The notes: a model not told the origin generated them from the sequence alone. A stretch of 64,000 bases of DNA from Ensifer aridi (GCF_002078505.1 NZ_LUAV01000021.1:1-64000), one strand, 5' to 3'; positions 53,547 through 63,170 are shown, numbered from the stretch's first letter. Made by a program: numbers and translations.

Positions 53547-55046
53547 ATGAGCCTCGATTACGAGAATGACAGTGCTTTCCATGAAGAGCTTATCACGCAA
53601 GTGCTGTCGCAGTACCCAAACAAAGCGGCGAAGCGTCGCCAGAAGCACCTCAGTGTCGCAACGGACAGCGAGGAGGTCGGCGAGGAAGGCCAGATCTCCG
53701 AATGCGATGTAAAGTCGAACATCAAGTCCATTCCAGGCGTGATGACAATCCGCGGCTGCGCCTATGCTGGCTCGAAAGGCGTGGTCTGGGGCCCGGTCAA
53801 GGACATGGTCCATGTCTCGCACGGACCGGTCGGTTGCGGTCAATATTCCTGGTCGCAGCGGCGCAACTACTATGTCGGCACGACAGGCATCGATACATTC
53901 GTGACGATGCAGTTCACCTCCGACTTTCAGGAGAAGGACATCGTCTTCGGTGGCGACGGTAAGCTGGAAAAGATCATCGATGAGATCGAGGAACTGTTCC
54001 CCCTGAGCAAGGGCATCACCGTCCAGTCTGAATGTCCGATCGGCCTCATTGGTGACGACATCGAGGCGGTGTCTCGCAAAAAGGCCAAGGAGCACGAAAA
54101 AACAATCGTGCCGGTACGCTGCGAAGGCTTCCGCGGCGTCTCGCAGTCGCTCGGCCACCACATCGCCAATGATGCCATACGTGACTGGGTCTTCGACAAG
54201 GGCGAAGTCGAGTTCGAAACTGGCGCTTACGACGTTAACGTCGTCGGGGACTATAACATCGGCGGCGACGCCTGGGCCTCGCGCATCCTGCTCGAGGAGA
54301 TTGGGCTGCGCGTCGTCGGCAACTGGTCGGGGGATGCCACGCTTGCGGAAATGGAGCGTGCCCCGAAAGCCAAGCTCAACCTCATCCACTGCTACCGATC
54401 GATGAACTACATCTGCCGGCACATGGAGGAAAAATACGGCATCCCCTGGATGGAATATAATTTCTTCGGTCCATCCCAGATCGAAGATTCCCTGCGCAAG
54501 ATAGCCAAGCATTTCGGCCCAACAATTGAAGAAAGGGCCGAGAGGGTCATCGCCAAGTACCAGCCATTGGTCGATGCTGTGGTTGATAAGTATTGGCCGC
54601 GCCTCCAAGGCAAGAGAGTGATGCTTTATGTTGGTGGTTTGCGCCCCCGTCACGTCATCACCGCCTATGAAGACCTCGGCATGCAGATCGTGGGCACCGG
54701 CTACGAATTCGGCCACAACGACGACTATCAGCGCACCGGCCACTACGCAAAGAAAGGCACCCTGATCTATGACGACGCAACCAGTTACGAACTGGATAAG
54801 TTCATCGAGAGGATTCGTCCCGATCTTGTCGGCTCCGGCATCAAGGAGAAGTACCCGGTGCAGAAGATGGGCATACCATTCCGCCAGATGCACTCATGGG
54901 ATTATTCCGGCCCATACCACGGCTATGACGGCTTCGCCATCTTCGCCCGCGACATGGATCTGGCCATCAACAACCCGGTCTGGGACCTCTACGACGCGCC
55001 CTGGAAGAAAACGACAGTGCCTGCGGAACGGCTAGCAGCCGAATAA
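53547..55046 (+). CDS. nifD: NifD, nitrogenase MoFe protein alpha chain
   Basis: A 499-residue alpha subunit carrying FeMo-co and half of the P-cluster. P-cluster cysteines lie in RGCAYAGSKG and HGPVGCGQYS. The FeMo-co cysteine is in NLIHCYRSMNYI near residue 275, and the FeMo-co histidine lies in PFRQMHSWDYSGPYHG near 450. I chose ATG at 53547 (MSLDYENDSAFHE); the frame is open further upstream. It lies about 100 bp after nifH. Confidence 0.98.
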   Translation: MSLDYENDSAFHEELITQVLSQYPNKAAKRRQKHLSVATDSEEVGEEGQISECDVKSNIKSIPGVMTIRGCAYAGSKGVVWGPVKDMVHVSHGPVGCGQYSWSQRRNYYVGTTGIDTFVTMQFTSDFQEKDIVFGGDGKLEKIIDEIEELFPLSKGITVQSECPIGLIGDDIEAVSRKKAKEHEKTIVPVRCEGFRGVSQSLGHHIANDAIRDWVFDKGEVEFETGAYDVNVVGDYNIGGDAWASRILLEEIGLRVVGNWSGDATLAEMERAPKAKLNLIHCYRSMNYICRHMEEKYGIPWMEYNFFGPSQIEDSLRKIAKHFGPTIEERAERVIAKYQPLVDAVVDKYWPRLQGKRVMLYVGGLRPRHVITAYEDLGMQIVGTGYEFGHNDDYQRTGHYAKKGTLIYDDATSYELDKFIERIRPDLVGSGIKEKYPVQKMGIPFRQMHSWDYSGPYHGYDGFAIFARDMDLAINNPVWDLYDAPWKKTTVPAERLAAE

Positions 55047-55146
55047 CAGCTTGGTCTTCCGCGGACAGGAACCCGCGGGAGACCCGACGTCTCGAACGTG
55101 TTCTGTGCCGCCGTTCGACGAGGCCAGATGAAAAAGGGTGACCAAT

Positions 55147-56688
55147 ATGCCGCAATCGGCCGAAAAAATTCTTGACCATGCTCCCCTGTTCCGCGAGCCG
55201 GAATACAGGCAGATGCTCGCAGAGAAGAAGCTTAATTTCGAATGCCCCCACGCCGAACAGATCGTCACTGAGCAAGGTGAACACACCAAAACCTGGGAAT
55301 ATCGCGAAAAAAATCTGGCCCGCGAAGCGCTCGTGGTGAACCCCGCCAAAGCCTGCCAGCCGCTCGGCGCCGTATTCGCGGCTGCGGGATTCGAGCGGAC
55401 CATGTCCTTCGTCCATGGCAGCCAGGGCTGCGTTGCGTATTACCGTTCACACCTATCGCGGCATTTCAAAGAGCCGTCATCGGCCGTTTCGTCCTCAATG
55501 ACCGAGGATGCGGCAGTGTTCGGCGGTCTGAAGAACATGGTCGACGGGCTCGCCAATACTTACGCGCTTTACGATCCGAAGATGATTGCCGTCTCTACCA
55601 CCTGCATGGCGGAGGTCATCGGTGACGATCTGCATGGTTTCATTGAGAACGCCAGGACCGAAGGCTCGGTCCCTCCCGAATTTGACGTGCCATTTGCTCA
55701 CACGCCCGCCTTCGTCGGCAGCCACGTCGACGGCTATGACTCCATGGTCAAAGGCATCCTGGAGCATTTCTGGAAAGGCAAGGAGCGTACGAAAGCGGCT
55801 GGCACGATTAACATCATCCCGGGCTTCGATGGCTTCTGCGTCGGGAACAATCGCGAGCTCAAGCGCCTGCTCAACCTTATGGGGGTGTCCTACACCTTCA
55901 TTCAGGATGCCTCCGACCAGTTCGATACGCCGTCCGACGGCGAATTCCGCATGTACGACGGAGGCACGAAGATCAAAGACGTGAGAGCGGCACTCAACGC
56001 GGAGGCGACGCTGTCGCTGCAGCACTACAATACCCGCAAGACGCTCGAGTATTGCCGGGAGTTCGAACAGGCGACCGCCTCCTTCCATTACCCGCTCGGG
56101 GTTAAGGCAACCGACGAGTTCCTGATGAAGGTGTCGGAGGTATCCGGCAGAGAAATCCCCGAGACAATCCGCCTGGAACGCGGCCGGCTGATTGACGCCA
56201 TGGCCGACAGCCAATCCTGGCTGCACGGCAAGAAATACGCGATTTACGGCGATCCTGACTTCGTCTACGCCGTAGCCCGCTTTGTCATGGAAACCGGCGG
56301 CGAGCCGATCCACTGCCTCGCCACCAACGGCACGCCGGCCTGGAAAGCGGAGATGAAGGAACTGCTTGCAGCTTCTCCCTTCGGCAAGGATGCCCAAGTC
56401 TGGCCTGGAAAGGATCTGTGGGCGATGCGTTCGCTGCTCTTCACCGAGCCGGTGGACCTGCTGATCGGCAATTCCTACGGCAAGTATCTCGAGCGCGATA
56501 CCGGCACGCCACTCGTCCGGCTGATGTTTCCGATCTTCGACAGACACCATCACCATCGTTTTCCGCTCATGGGCTACCAGGGCGGACTGCGTGTCCTGAC
56601 AACGATCCTCGACAAGATCTTCGACAAACTCGATCGCGAGTCGATGCAGCTTGGTGTGACGGATTATTCATATGACCTCACGCGTTAA
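55147..56688 (+). CDS. nifK: NifK, nitrogenase MoFe protein beta chain
   Basis: A 513-residue beta subunit forming the other half of the P-cluster. It starts MPQSAEKILDHAPLFREPEY. P-cluster cysteines lie in KACQPLGAVFA, GSQGCVAYYRSH and STTCMAEVIGDD. IIPGFDGFCVGNNRELKRLL and RHHHHRFPLMGYQGG are further typical segments. An in-frame GTG lies three codons earlier, but the ATG is more usual. It lies 100 bp after nifD. Confidence 0.98.
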   Translation: MPQSAEKILDHAPLFREPEYRQMLAEKKLNFECPHAEQIVTEQGEHTKTWEYREKNLAREALVVNPAKACQPLGAVFAAAGFERTMSFVHGSQGCVAYYRSHLSRHFKEPSSAVSSSMTEDAAVFGGLKNMVDGLANTYALYDPKMIAVSTTCMAEVIGDDLHGFIENARTEGSVPPEFDVPFAHTPAFVGSHVDGYDSMVKGILEHFWKGKERTKAAGTINIIPGFDGFCVGNNRELKRLLNLMGVSYTFIQDASDQFDTPSDGEFRMYDGGTKIKDVRAALNAEATLSLQHYNTRKTLEYCREFEQATASFHYPLGVKATDEFLMKVSEVSGREIPETIRLERGRLIDAMADSQSWLHGKKYAIYGDPDFVYAVARFVMETGGEPIHCLATNGTPAWKAEMKELLAASPFGKDAQVWPGKDLWAMRSLLFTEPVDLLIGNSYGKYLERDTGTPLVRLMFPIFDRHHHHRFPLMGYQGGLRVLTTILDKIFDKLDRESMQLGVTDYSYDLTR

Positions 56689-56740
56689 ATGCCACTGCCG
56701 GCAAAGACCGGCCTGCCTATAGAAGTTGGAGGTCAAGGAA

Positions 56741-58234
56741 GTGTCCTCGCTCGCTGCCAAAATCCAGGATGCCTTTGACGAACCCGCCTGCGAAAAAAAT
56801 CGCAGGAAGGACGTCAGTACCCGCAAAAAGGGCTGTTCGAAACCTCCGACGCCAGGTGCGGCAGCCGGCGGCTGCGCTTTCGATGGTGCCAAGGTCGTGC
56901 TGCAGCCGATCACCGACGTCGCACATCTGGTTCACGCACCACTCGCCTGCGAAGGCAATTCCTGGGACAACCGAGGTACGGCGTCGTCCGGTCCCATGCT
57001 GTGGCGCACCAGCTTCACCACAGATCTCACCGAGCTCGACATCATGATGGGGCAGAGCGAGCGGAGGCTTTTCCACGCCCTCCGCCAGATCAAGGAAGCG
57101 TACGCGCCGCCGGCGATCTTTGTCTATGCGACTTGCGTGACCGCGCTCATCGGCGACGACATCCAGGCCGTCTGCAAGCGCGCGGCGGAAAAATTCGGCT
57201 TACCGGTGGTGCCGATCAATGCGCCGGGCTTCGTCGGTTCAAAGAACCTCGGCAACAAGCTCGCCGGCGAGGCTTTGCTGGATCATGTCATCGGCACCGT
57301 GGAGCCTGATGACGCCGGCCCTTACGACATCAATATCCTTGGAGAGTTCAACCTGTCTGGCGAGTTCTGGTTGGTAAAGCCACTCTTGGACAGGCTTGGT
57401 ATCCGTGTTCGCGCCTGCATTCCGGGCGACGCCCGCTACCGGGATGTTGCCTCCTCACACCGCGCACGGGCAGCCATGTTGGTGTGCTCGACGGCACTCA
57501 TCAATCTTGCCCGCAAAATGGAGGAGCGCTGGCAAATCCCCTTTTTCGAAGGGTCCTTCTACGGCATCACCGCCACCTCGGAAGCACTCCGGCGCATTGC
57601 TGAGCTGCTCGTAAAGAAAGGTGCCAACACAGAGATCCTCGACCGCACCGATAAACTCATCGCAGAGGAGGAGGCTATTGCGTGGAAAAGGCTTGAAGCA
57701 TACCGCCCGCGGCTCAAAGGCAAGCGGGTGCTCATCAACAGCGGCGGCGTGAAGTCCTGGTCGCTTGTTCATGCTCTGATGGAGATCGGCATGGAGGTCG
57801 TTGGCACCTCAGTCAAGAAATCGACAGTCGAAGACAAGGAGCGCATCAAGCAGGTGCTGAAGGAAGAGCACCATATGTTCGAGTCGATAGCGCCTCGAGA
57901 GCTGTACGCCATGCTCTCAGAACACAAGGCCGACATCATGCTGTCGGGCGGGCGCACCCAGTTCATCGCGTTGAAGGCCAAGACACCTTGGCTTGATATC
58001 AACCAGGAGCGCCACCATCCCTATGCCGGCTATGATGGCATGGTGGAACTCGTGCGCCAGATCGATCTCGCCATTCACAACCCTGTCTGGTCCGACGTGC
58101 GAGAGCCGGCACCATGGGAAGACGATCCTGCTGTGGAGGAGCAACTGTCCAGCCCGCACACGCACACCGAGACTGTGAGTGTCGCGCCCTTAAAAACTCG
58201 CCGGCTCGACGCCGGCGACTTCGCCGAATGTTGA
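56741..58234 (+). CDS. nifE: NifE, FeMo-co scaffold subunit
   Basis: A 497-residue protein related to NifD that, with NifN, forms the scaffold where NifB-co is turned into FeMo-co. Motifs: GGCAFDGAKVVLQPITDVAH near 45, HAPLACEGNSWDNRG near 65 and FVYATCVTALIGDDIQAVC near 130. The likely start is GTG at 56741 (reading MSSLAAKIQDAF), after TTGGAGGTCAAGGAA; an upstream TTG is less likely. The C-terminus is extended beyond the conserved domain by about 40 residues (HTHTETVSVAPLKTRRLDAG). Confidence 0.97.
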   Translation: MSSLAAKIQDAFDEPACEKNRRKDVSTRKKGCSKPPTPGAAAGGCAFDGAKVVLQPITDVAHLVHAPLACEGNSWDNRGTASSGPMLWRTSFTTDLTELDIMMGQSERRLFHALRQIKEAYAPPAIFVYATCVTALIGDDIQAVCKRAAEKFGLPVVPINAPGFVGSKNLGNKLAGEALLDHVIGTVEPDDAGPYDINILGEFNLSGEFWLVKPLLDRLGIRVRACIPGDARYRDVASSHRARAAMLVCSTALINLARKMEERWQIPFFEGSFYGITATSEALRRIAELLVKKGANTEILDRTDKLIAEEEAIAWKRLEAYRPRLKGKRVLINSGGVKSWSLVHALMEIGMEVVGTSVKKSTVEDKERIKQVLKEEHHMFESIAPRELYAMLSEHKADIMLSGGRTQFIALKAKTPWLDINQERHHPYAGYDGMVELVRQIDLAIHNPVWSDVREPAPWEDDPAVEEQLSSPHTHTETVSVAPLKTRRLDAGDFAEC

Positions 58235-58243
58235 GGAAAGCCA

Positions 58244-59653
58244 ATGGTGCACATCCATCCCCAAACAAAATCAGCGGCGGTCAATCCGCTCAAGTCGTCC
58301 CAGCCGCTGGGTGCCGCGTTAGCCTTTCTCGGGGTGGATGGTGCGATACCGCTATTCCACGGCAGCCAAGGCTGCACCAGCTTCGCGCTGGTGCTGTGCG
58401 TACGCCACTTCAAGGAAACGGTCCCTCTGCAGACTACGGCGATGGACGAATTGGCAACAGTCATGGGGGGGGAAGGCCACCTGGAAGAGGCGATCCTCAA
58501 CTTGAAGAAACGCGCGAACCCGAAGCTGATCGGCATCTGCACGACAGCACTCGCGGAAACCCGTTCTGAAGATTTCGAAAGGCAAATCGCCAACATCAAA
58601 ATGATGCGCGCGGAGGAACTTGCAGGCACGGAGATCGTACTGGCAAACACGCCGGATTTCGATGGCGCCCTGGAGGAGGGCTGGGCCAAGGCTGTCACCG
58701 CGATGATCCAACGCATTACACGGCGGGGCCAGCAGGCGCGTCCCTCGAGAAAGGCAACAATCATCGAGAGGATTACAAAGCCTGGCGAGCAACCGCACAA
58801 GCGGAAGAAGGTCGCAATTCTCCCCGGCTGGCATCTCACGGTCGCTGATATCGAGCACTTGCGCGAGATGGTGGAAAGTTTCGGGCTCAAGCCGGTGATC
58901 CTTCCGGACGTTTCCGGCTCGCTCGACGGCACGGTACCCGATCGCTGGATGCCTACCACCTATGGCGGCACCAGTGTTGAGGACATCCATGAGTTGGGAA
59001 CGGCAGTGCAGTGCGTCGGAGTCGGCGAGCATATGCGGCGCCCTGCGGAACTACTGCAGAAGTTAACGGGTGTGCCTTACGCCGTATTCCAGTCGCTAAC
59101 CGGATTGAAGAACGTCGACCGGTTCGTCTCGCTTCTTTCCGAGATCTCCGGCGTGGTGGCACCGCCGAAAATCCACCGTTGCCGCGCACAGCTGCAGGAC
59201 GCACTGCTCGACGGACATTTCCATTTCGCCGGCAAGAAGATTGCGATCGCCGCCGAGCCGGACCAGTTGTACCAGCTCGCCACCTTCTTCATTGGGCTTG
59301 GCGCCGAGATCATTTCGGCCGTTACCACTACCGGTGCGTCAAAAATTCTCGAGAAAGTGCCGGCCGAGTCGATCCAGATCGGCGATCTTGGCGATTTCGA
59401 AGATCTAGCCAGTGACGCTGACCTTGTCGTTACCCATTCGCACGGGCGCCAGGTGGCGGAGCGCCTCGGCATTCCTCTCCTGCGCGTCGGCTTCCCGGTA
59501 TTTGACCGTCTCGGCAGTCAGCACAAGCTCACAGTTCTCTATCAGGGCACGCGCGACCTGATCTTCGAGGCGGCAAATGTCTTCCAGGCCAACCAGCGCA
59601 TGCCGTCGCCTGAAATACTCGACGGATTGCGGAAGCGGAGAAATGCCGGATGA
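58244..59653 (+). CDS. nifN: NifN, FeMo-co scaffold subunit
   Basis: A 469-residue protein related to NifK and partner of NifE. It starts MVHIHPQTKSAAVNPLKSSQ and has the GSQGCTSFALVLCVRHFKET segment near 45-65. LIGICTTALAETRSEDFERQ follows near 90. The start ATG at 58244 lies 9 bp after nifE with the site GAGGAAAGCCA. The stop overlaps nifX by four bases. Confidence 0.97.
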   Translation: MVHIHPQTKSAAVNPLKSSQPLGAALAFLGVDGAIPLFHGSQGCTSFALVLCVRHFKETVPLQTTAMDELATVMGGEGHLEEAILNLKKRANPKLIGICTTALAETRSEDFERQIANIKMMRAEELAGTEIVLANTPDFDGALEEGWAKAVTAMIQRITRRGQQARPSRKATIIERITKPGEQPHKRKKVAILPGWHLTVADIEHLREMVESFGLKPVILPDVSGSLDGTVPDRWMPTTYGGTSVEDIHELGTAVQCVGVGEHMRRPAELLQKLTGVPYAVFQSLTGLKNVDRFVSLLSEISGVVAPPKIHRCRAQLQDALLDGHFHFAGKKIAIAAEPDQLYQLATFFIGLGAEIISAVTTTGASKILEKVPAESIQIGDLGDFEDLASDADLVVTHSHGRQVAERLGIPLLRVGFPVFDRLGSQHKLTVLYQGTRDLIFEAANVFQANQRMPSPEILDGLRKRRNAG

Positions 59654-60132
59654 CTTCCCTTCGTCGCCTCTCACTCGTCACTGACGAGATTCACCCCCGG
59701 CGTCCCGGCGCATTGCGCATAGCTATCGCGACGCAGGACATGAAAGCGCTTAACGCCCATTTCGGATCGGCCAAGCACTTTGCAGTCTACGATGTGACTC
59801 CCGACGGCTGGGATTTCGTGGAAGCGGTGAGCTTCGATGACGTCTCGAGCGAGACCGGGAAGCATCGGATCGAGGGCGATGACCGCATCACCCCGAAGGT
59901 GAACGCGTTGAGAGGCTGTCACCTCCTCTTTTGTCGGGCTATCGGCGGACCTTCCGCAGCCAAGGTCATATCGGCGAAAATTCATCCGATAAAAGTGGGG
60001 CAAGCTGAACCCATTCAAGACGTACTTTCGCGGACCCAGCAAATGCTTAGGACAACTCCTCCGCCGTGGTTGCGAAAGGTGTTGGCGCAAGCAGGCGTCG
60101 CCGAGAAAAAGCCGTTCGAGGACGAGGACTGA
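59650..60132 (+). CDS. nifX: NifX, FeMo-co precursor carrier
   Basis: A 160-residue protein of the NifX/NafY fold that carries FeMo-co precursors between NifB and NifEN. Typical parts: LRIAIATQDMKALNAHFGSAK near residue 20 and VNALRGCHLLFCRAIGGPSA near 82. It overlaps nifN (ATGA) and precedes the DUF269 gene by 3 bp, so all are one transcript. The C-terminal acidic tail (KKPFEDED) is short. Confidence 0.96.
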   Translation: MTSLRRLSLVTDEIHPRRPGALRIAIATQDMKALNAHFGSAKHFAVYDVTPDGWDFVEAVSFDDVSSETGKHRIEGDDRITPKVNALRGCHLLFCRAIGGPSAAKVISAKIHPIKVGQAEPIQDVLSRTQQMLRTTPPPWLRKVLAQAGVAEKKPFEDED

Positions 60133-60135
60133 ACC

Positions 60136-60624
60136 ATGAAAAAAATGTCGATCACCGCGGGCACGCCTGCTGTCAGCGAGGACGAGGCGGCCCTTGCGAC
60201 CCCCTTTGTCAGATGCCTTGCGCGGCTGATCCGCGCTCAGGATACCTATGGGGCGCAGGACGGCGTATCGGACGCGCAGCTGTTGGCCCACTTCATCGTC
60301 ACCGAGCAGCAGCGTCGTGAAATCCCGATCATCGGCGATCCCGATCCGGAGGTGATGTTGAGGCTCAATATCTTTTACACCGCCGTCGGGCTTACAATCG
60401 AAGCGCGCACCGGATTGGTAGCGTCGCCGACTATGATGATCAGCCATGAGGGCTTTGGACGAGTGCTTCTCACGACGGGGCGGCTGGTCGTATTTTCAAA
60501 AACAGTGCGCGACGTCCACCGATTCGGCTTCGCGACGCTTCGGAAGCTCGCCGAGGCCGGTGCAAAGCTAGTGGACGATGCGATCGCCGCGATCGAAGCC
60601 TATCCCGAAGTGGCGCGGGCCTGA
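60136..60624 (+). CDS. NifX-associated protein, DUF269 (y4vQ-like)
   Basis: A 162-residue protein of the DUF269 family, almost always found just after nifX. It reads LARLIRAQDTYGAQDGVSDA and later RLNIFYTAVGLTIEARTGLV, GRVLLTTGRLVVFSKTVRDV. Its biochemical role is not settled; it is thought to support FeMo-co assembly. In pNGR234a the next genes, as I recall, are a small DUF683 protein and the ferredoxin fdxB. Neither is found here; the sequence after 60624 is non-coding. Confidence 0.93.
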   Translation: MKKMSITAGTPAVSEDEAALATPFVRCLARLIRAQDTYGAQDGVSDAQLLAHFIVTEQQRREIPIIGDPDPEVMLRLNIFYTAVGLTIEARTGLVASPTMMISHEGFGRVLLTTGRLVVFSKTVRDVHRFGFATLRKLAEAGAKLVDDAIAAIEAYPEVARA

Positions 60625-61584
60625 CGATCGATCCGGCAATGATGAATCGCCGGCCCTCTCTGCGCTTGAGGGTCGACGTGGGCAGCGGGGCTGATCTCTC
60701 CATCCACTCCCCGGTCCCGCTGCCGTCATGCCCGAAACCTGAGGCGGACATGCCTCGGTAAGATGCTGCGATGCGCCACCGATGGTTAGCAGATCGCCCC
60801 GGATAAGCTGGATAACAACCATGAGGGCTGGAGGCGAACGGCACCGGTTTCTACGGATGCGATCATGTCAATGGTTTGTGGACGCCCGCTGGGGATGCAC
60901 TAATGCACGCGCGAGAGACGGCAGCGACGCAGCTCACAATCGCCGCCTCCAGATGCGCACTTGCCATTCCGGACTAGGCTGTGCCCGAACAGGGAGAGGC
61001 CGAACGTGTGCTGATTGAATTGCTGCAATCGACCTCTATGGCCAGCGCGATCTCGATCCGCCGCGAGTGAGTTGGTGAGCGCCACATTTCGGTCGTATGT
61101 ACGCTACGGCAGGCGCCTGTCGCCGCCGTGGCTGGCCTTGTCGAGAAAGACCGCAGGTGGCAACGCTGTGTGCTCCAGCACCACTCGCAAGCTTGACATG
61201 GCTTCGTCTTCGGCCAAAGAACTCGCTGATGCATGTCGCCCAAAGGCGGGCCTGGCGTGCCCCTCCGGTAATGGCCGCCTTGCGGAGTTAGGCTGAGGGC
61301 TGCAAGTCCTAGTGCAAACACTAGACCGTGTGTTCGTCTCGTGAAGGTGGCTCGCCCCCGGAATAAGCTGCGCGCGGGGCTTCCTCTGGATCGGGCCCGG
61401 AGCCGGGCCCCGAGCTTAGCGAGGGCGAACCATCAAGGATGATACGGCAATTTTCATCGAGGAAGCAGGATCTCGCCTGCCCATCTGTTTATTGCGCCAC
61501 CACCACCGGCTCGCGGCACCGCATGCATGATCCCGTGTCGCGCCGCGTCGATCCCTCGAAGCTGCGAGTGAAACGCACTGAGAC
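60625..61584. other. 960-bp stretch without a gene
   Basis: No convincing gene was found between the DUF269 gene and the nod box. The expected DUF683 and fdxB genes are missing. The segment from about 61506 is the outer part of the right inverted-repeat arm. GC-rich palindromes near 61395-61420 (CGGGCCCGGAGCCGGGCCCC) may form a hairpin. Confidence 0.45.
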
Positions 61585-61631
61585 ATCCGAAATGTGGATG
61601 GGTCCGATCAAATCAATCGATTACTCCAATG
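61585..61631 (+). promoter_or_regulatory. nod box upstream of RTX copy 2
   Basis: The element begins ATCCGAAATGTGGATGGGTC and continues GATCAAATCAATCGATTACT before CCAATG. The 3' half matches the NodD-binding consensus at nearly every conserved base. It ends 58 bp before the GTG start, matching copy 1. Confidence 0.8.
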
Positions 61632-61689
61632 GTCTGATAAGGGGTAAAGGAGATGGTGTTGAGGTGTTAACCCACAAGGAGTATCAGCA

Positions 61690-62481
61690 GTGCTAATCCA
61701 AGGTGGTCCACATGACAACAGCCTTCTCGGCAGCAATGGTGACGATCTGCTCATCGAGCCCTCCGGCAATGACTGGATTGACGGTGCTCGCGGAAACGAC
61801 TCCATCTCGGCCGGCGAAGGCAATGACCGAGTCTTTGGTGGCGAAGGCAATGACCATGTCTTCGGCGACGCGGGCAACGACTATCTTTACGGAGACAATG
61901 GCCGCGACAGACCGCGCGTGGGCGGTCAGGACAATGACAAGCTCTACGGCGGTCCCGGCGACGATGTCCTCTTTGCCAGTGACGGCAGGGATCAGCTGAC
62001 CGGCGGCGACGGCCAAGACACCTTTGTGTTTCAATTCCACGACCCGGTCCCCGGGTTTGACCCATCGTACGGTCCGAACCCGGACAACACCACCATCGTG
62101 GATTTCGACCCGACGCAGGATACTTTCGCCTTCGATGCGGCGGGCTATTACACCGACGGTACCGGCGCGAACTTCGTCAGCCACGCTAGTTCGCGAACTG
62201 GCGTGGACACGTTCTACAGCGGCCCGGCCTCAGGTGCGAACGGCGAGCACGTGGTGGTGATCACCGAATCTTACCTCAATGGCTCCGATGTCGCGCGAGA
62301 TATCTCCGGTGAGCACGCGGGCGACATTATGGTGTACTATAATCCGGGGACCCAATCGGCGCATCTGGCGTATGTCACCTCCGAAAACCATGCGGAAGAT
62401 TTCGCTCATATCGGCGGTATCCATAGCCAGGCCGAACTTGCCGCGCTCGGCCTGAGCGCGTGGGACTTCACCTTCGTTTGA
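61690..62481 (+). CDS. NodO-like RTX calcium-binding secreted protein, copy 2
   Basis: A 263-residue acidic RTX protein, a close copy of the gene at 12809. Repeats such as GGEGNDHVFGDAGNDYLYGD and GGPGDDVLF and the C-terminal tail (LGLSAWDFTFV) are kept. The start is GTG at 61690, after AAGGAGTATCAGCA, while copy 1 starts with ATG. The middle (residues ~115-200) differs more, with small gaps around DPVPGFDPSYGPN and YTDGTGANFVSH, so the two proteins may have distinct partners. The nod box upstream predicts co-induction with copy 1 by plant flavonoids. The NodO reading rests on architecture and nod box. Confidence 0.85.
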   Translation: MLIQGGPHDNSLLGSNGDDLLIEPSGNDWIDGARGNDSISAGEGNDRVFGGEGNDHVFGDAGNDYLYGDNGRDRPRVGGQDNDKLYGGPGDDVLFASDGRDQLTGGDGQDTFVFQFHDPVPGFDPSYGPNPDNTTIVDFDPTQDTFAFDAAGYYTDGTGANFVSHASSRTGVDTFYSGPASGANGEHVVVITESYLNGSDVARDISGEHAGDIMVYYNPGTQSAHLAYVTSENHAEDFAHIGGIHSQAELAALGLSAWDFTFV

Positions 62482-62504
62482 TCCGCAAAAACACGTACTG
62501 AACT

Positions 62505-62529
62505 GCGCTCCGCCGCCCCGGCGGGGCGC
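62505..62529 (+). terminator. Hairpin after RTX copy 2
   Basis: GCGCTCCGCC and GGCGGGGCGC form a 10-bp stem (one T-G pair) around a 5-base loop, 23 bp after the stop codon. It lacks a clear T-tract, as does the related hairpin at 12758. Confidence 0.6.
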
Positions 62530-62573
62530 TATTGAGGGACCAAAGCGATCCCGCGCGAACTTCTTCTCGTTGC

Positions 62574-63170
62574 TCAGCGCCAAAGCTCCGGACCAGCACT
62601 GCAGTTCAGAGTATCAGCGATTTGCCTGTTTATGTTGCCATCGTACGCATTTGCTTCCTTTAGAGCTGAAGCGACGTACTTCGAAGAAAGCGCGACAGTA
62701 AGATTCACAAAGAACAGGGAGAAAACATCCACGAGAATCCCGGCAAGAGGGTGCACATAGGTAAAACAAGCGCTGTCCCAATCAGGGCGATGATCATAGG
62801 ACCGAGGTTCAATACTAACGTGCTGACGAAAGTATCCGTGGCCCACACTGCGCGTGAGAGCTGCCGGATGAGCGACGCCCGCATTGCTGCGGTCGTGCCA
62901 ATGGGGTGACAATCTCTGAATGCGTTGAAAAGTGCGAGATGAGAGGTCTCGCATGTCAGTGACGAAAAGATCGTTCGTCTTCGAAAACGACGCATGCCGA
63001 AGCACAAGAGCGAAAAGTGCAAACCCGGCAAGCATGGCCACAATAAGCAGCGTATCGTTTAGGCGACCTTCGTTGGGCCGAGTACTTACGGCTTGGCAAC
63101 GACATTGCCCTGGCTCCTGCGCATGTTGGTGGCAAATTCTCCTTTCGGCAGCTCCCGGCCTCACAGTCAC
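62574..63170 (-). pseudogene. Decayed integral membrane protein gene
   Basis: The minus strand reads a plausible membrane protein only if the frame is changed at least twice. One frame gives a hydrophobic start, LNDTLLIVAMLAGFALFALVL. A second frame supplies SRAVWATDTFVSTLVLNLGP and MIIALIGTALVLPM. The first frame then gives GILVDVFSLFFVNLTVALSS and KYVASALKEANAYDGNINRQ. I do not recognise the family. It was probably a small membrane protein of unknown role, now inactivated. Confidence 0.5.

Larger units (their letters stand above)
61506..62530 (+). repeat. Right arm of the ~1-kb inverted repeat (RTX locus copy 2)
   Basis: This arm is the plus-strand counterpart of 12758-13795. It includes the upstream flank with GCATGCATGATCC, the nod box, the RTX gene and a hairpin after the gene. 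It lies in inverse orientation about 47.7 kb away. Confidence 0.85.

Noticed and set aside
53310..54893. A 527-codon open frame antisense to nifH/nifD
   Set aside because: It is a shadow of the GC-rich nifD coding strand. The sense frame encodes an unmistakable nitrogenase subunit, and the antisense frame has no ribosome site or domain.
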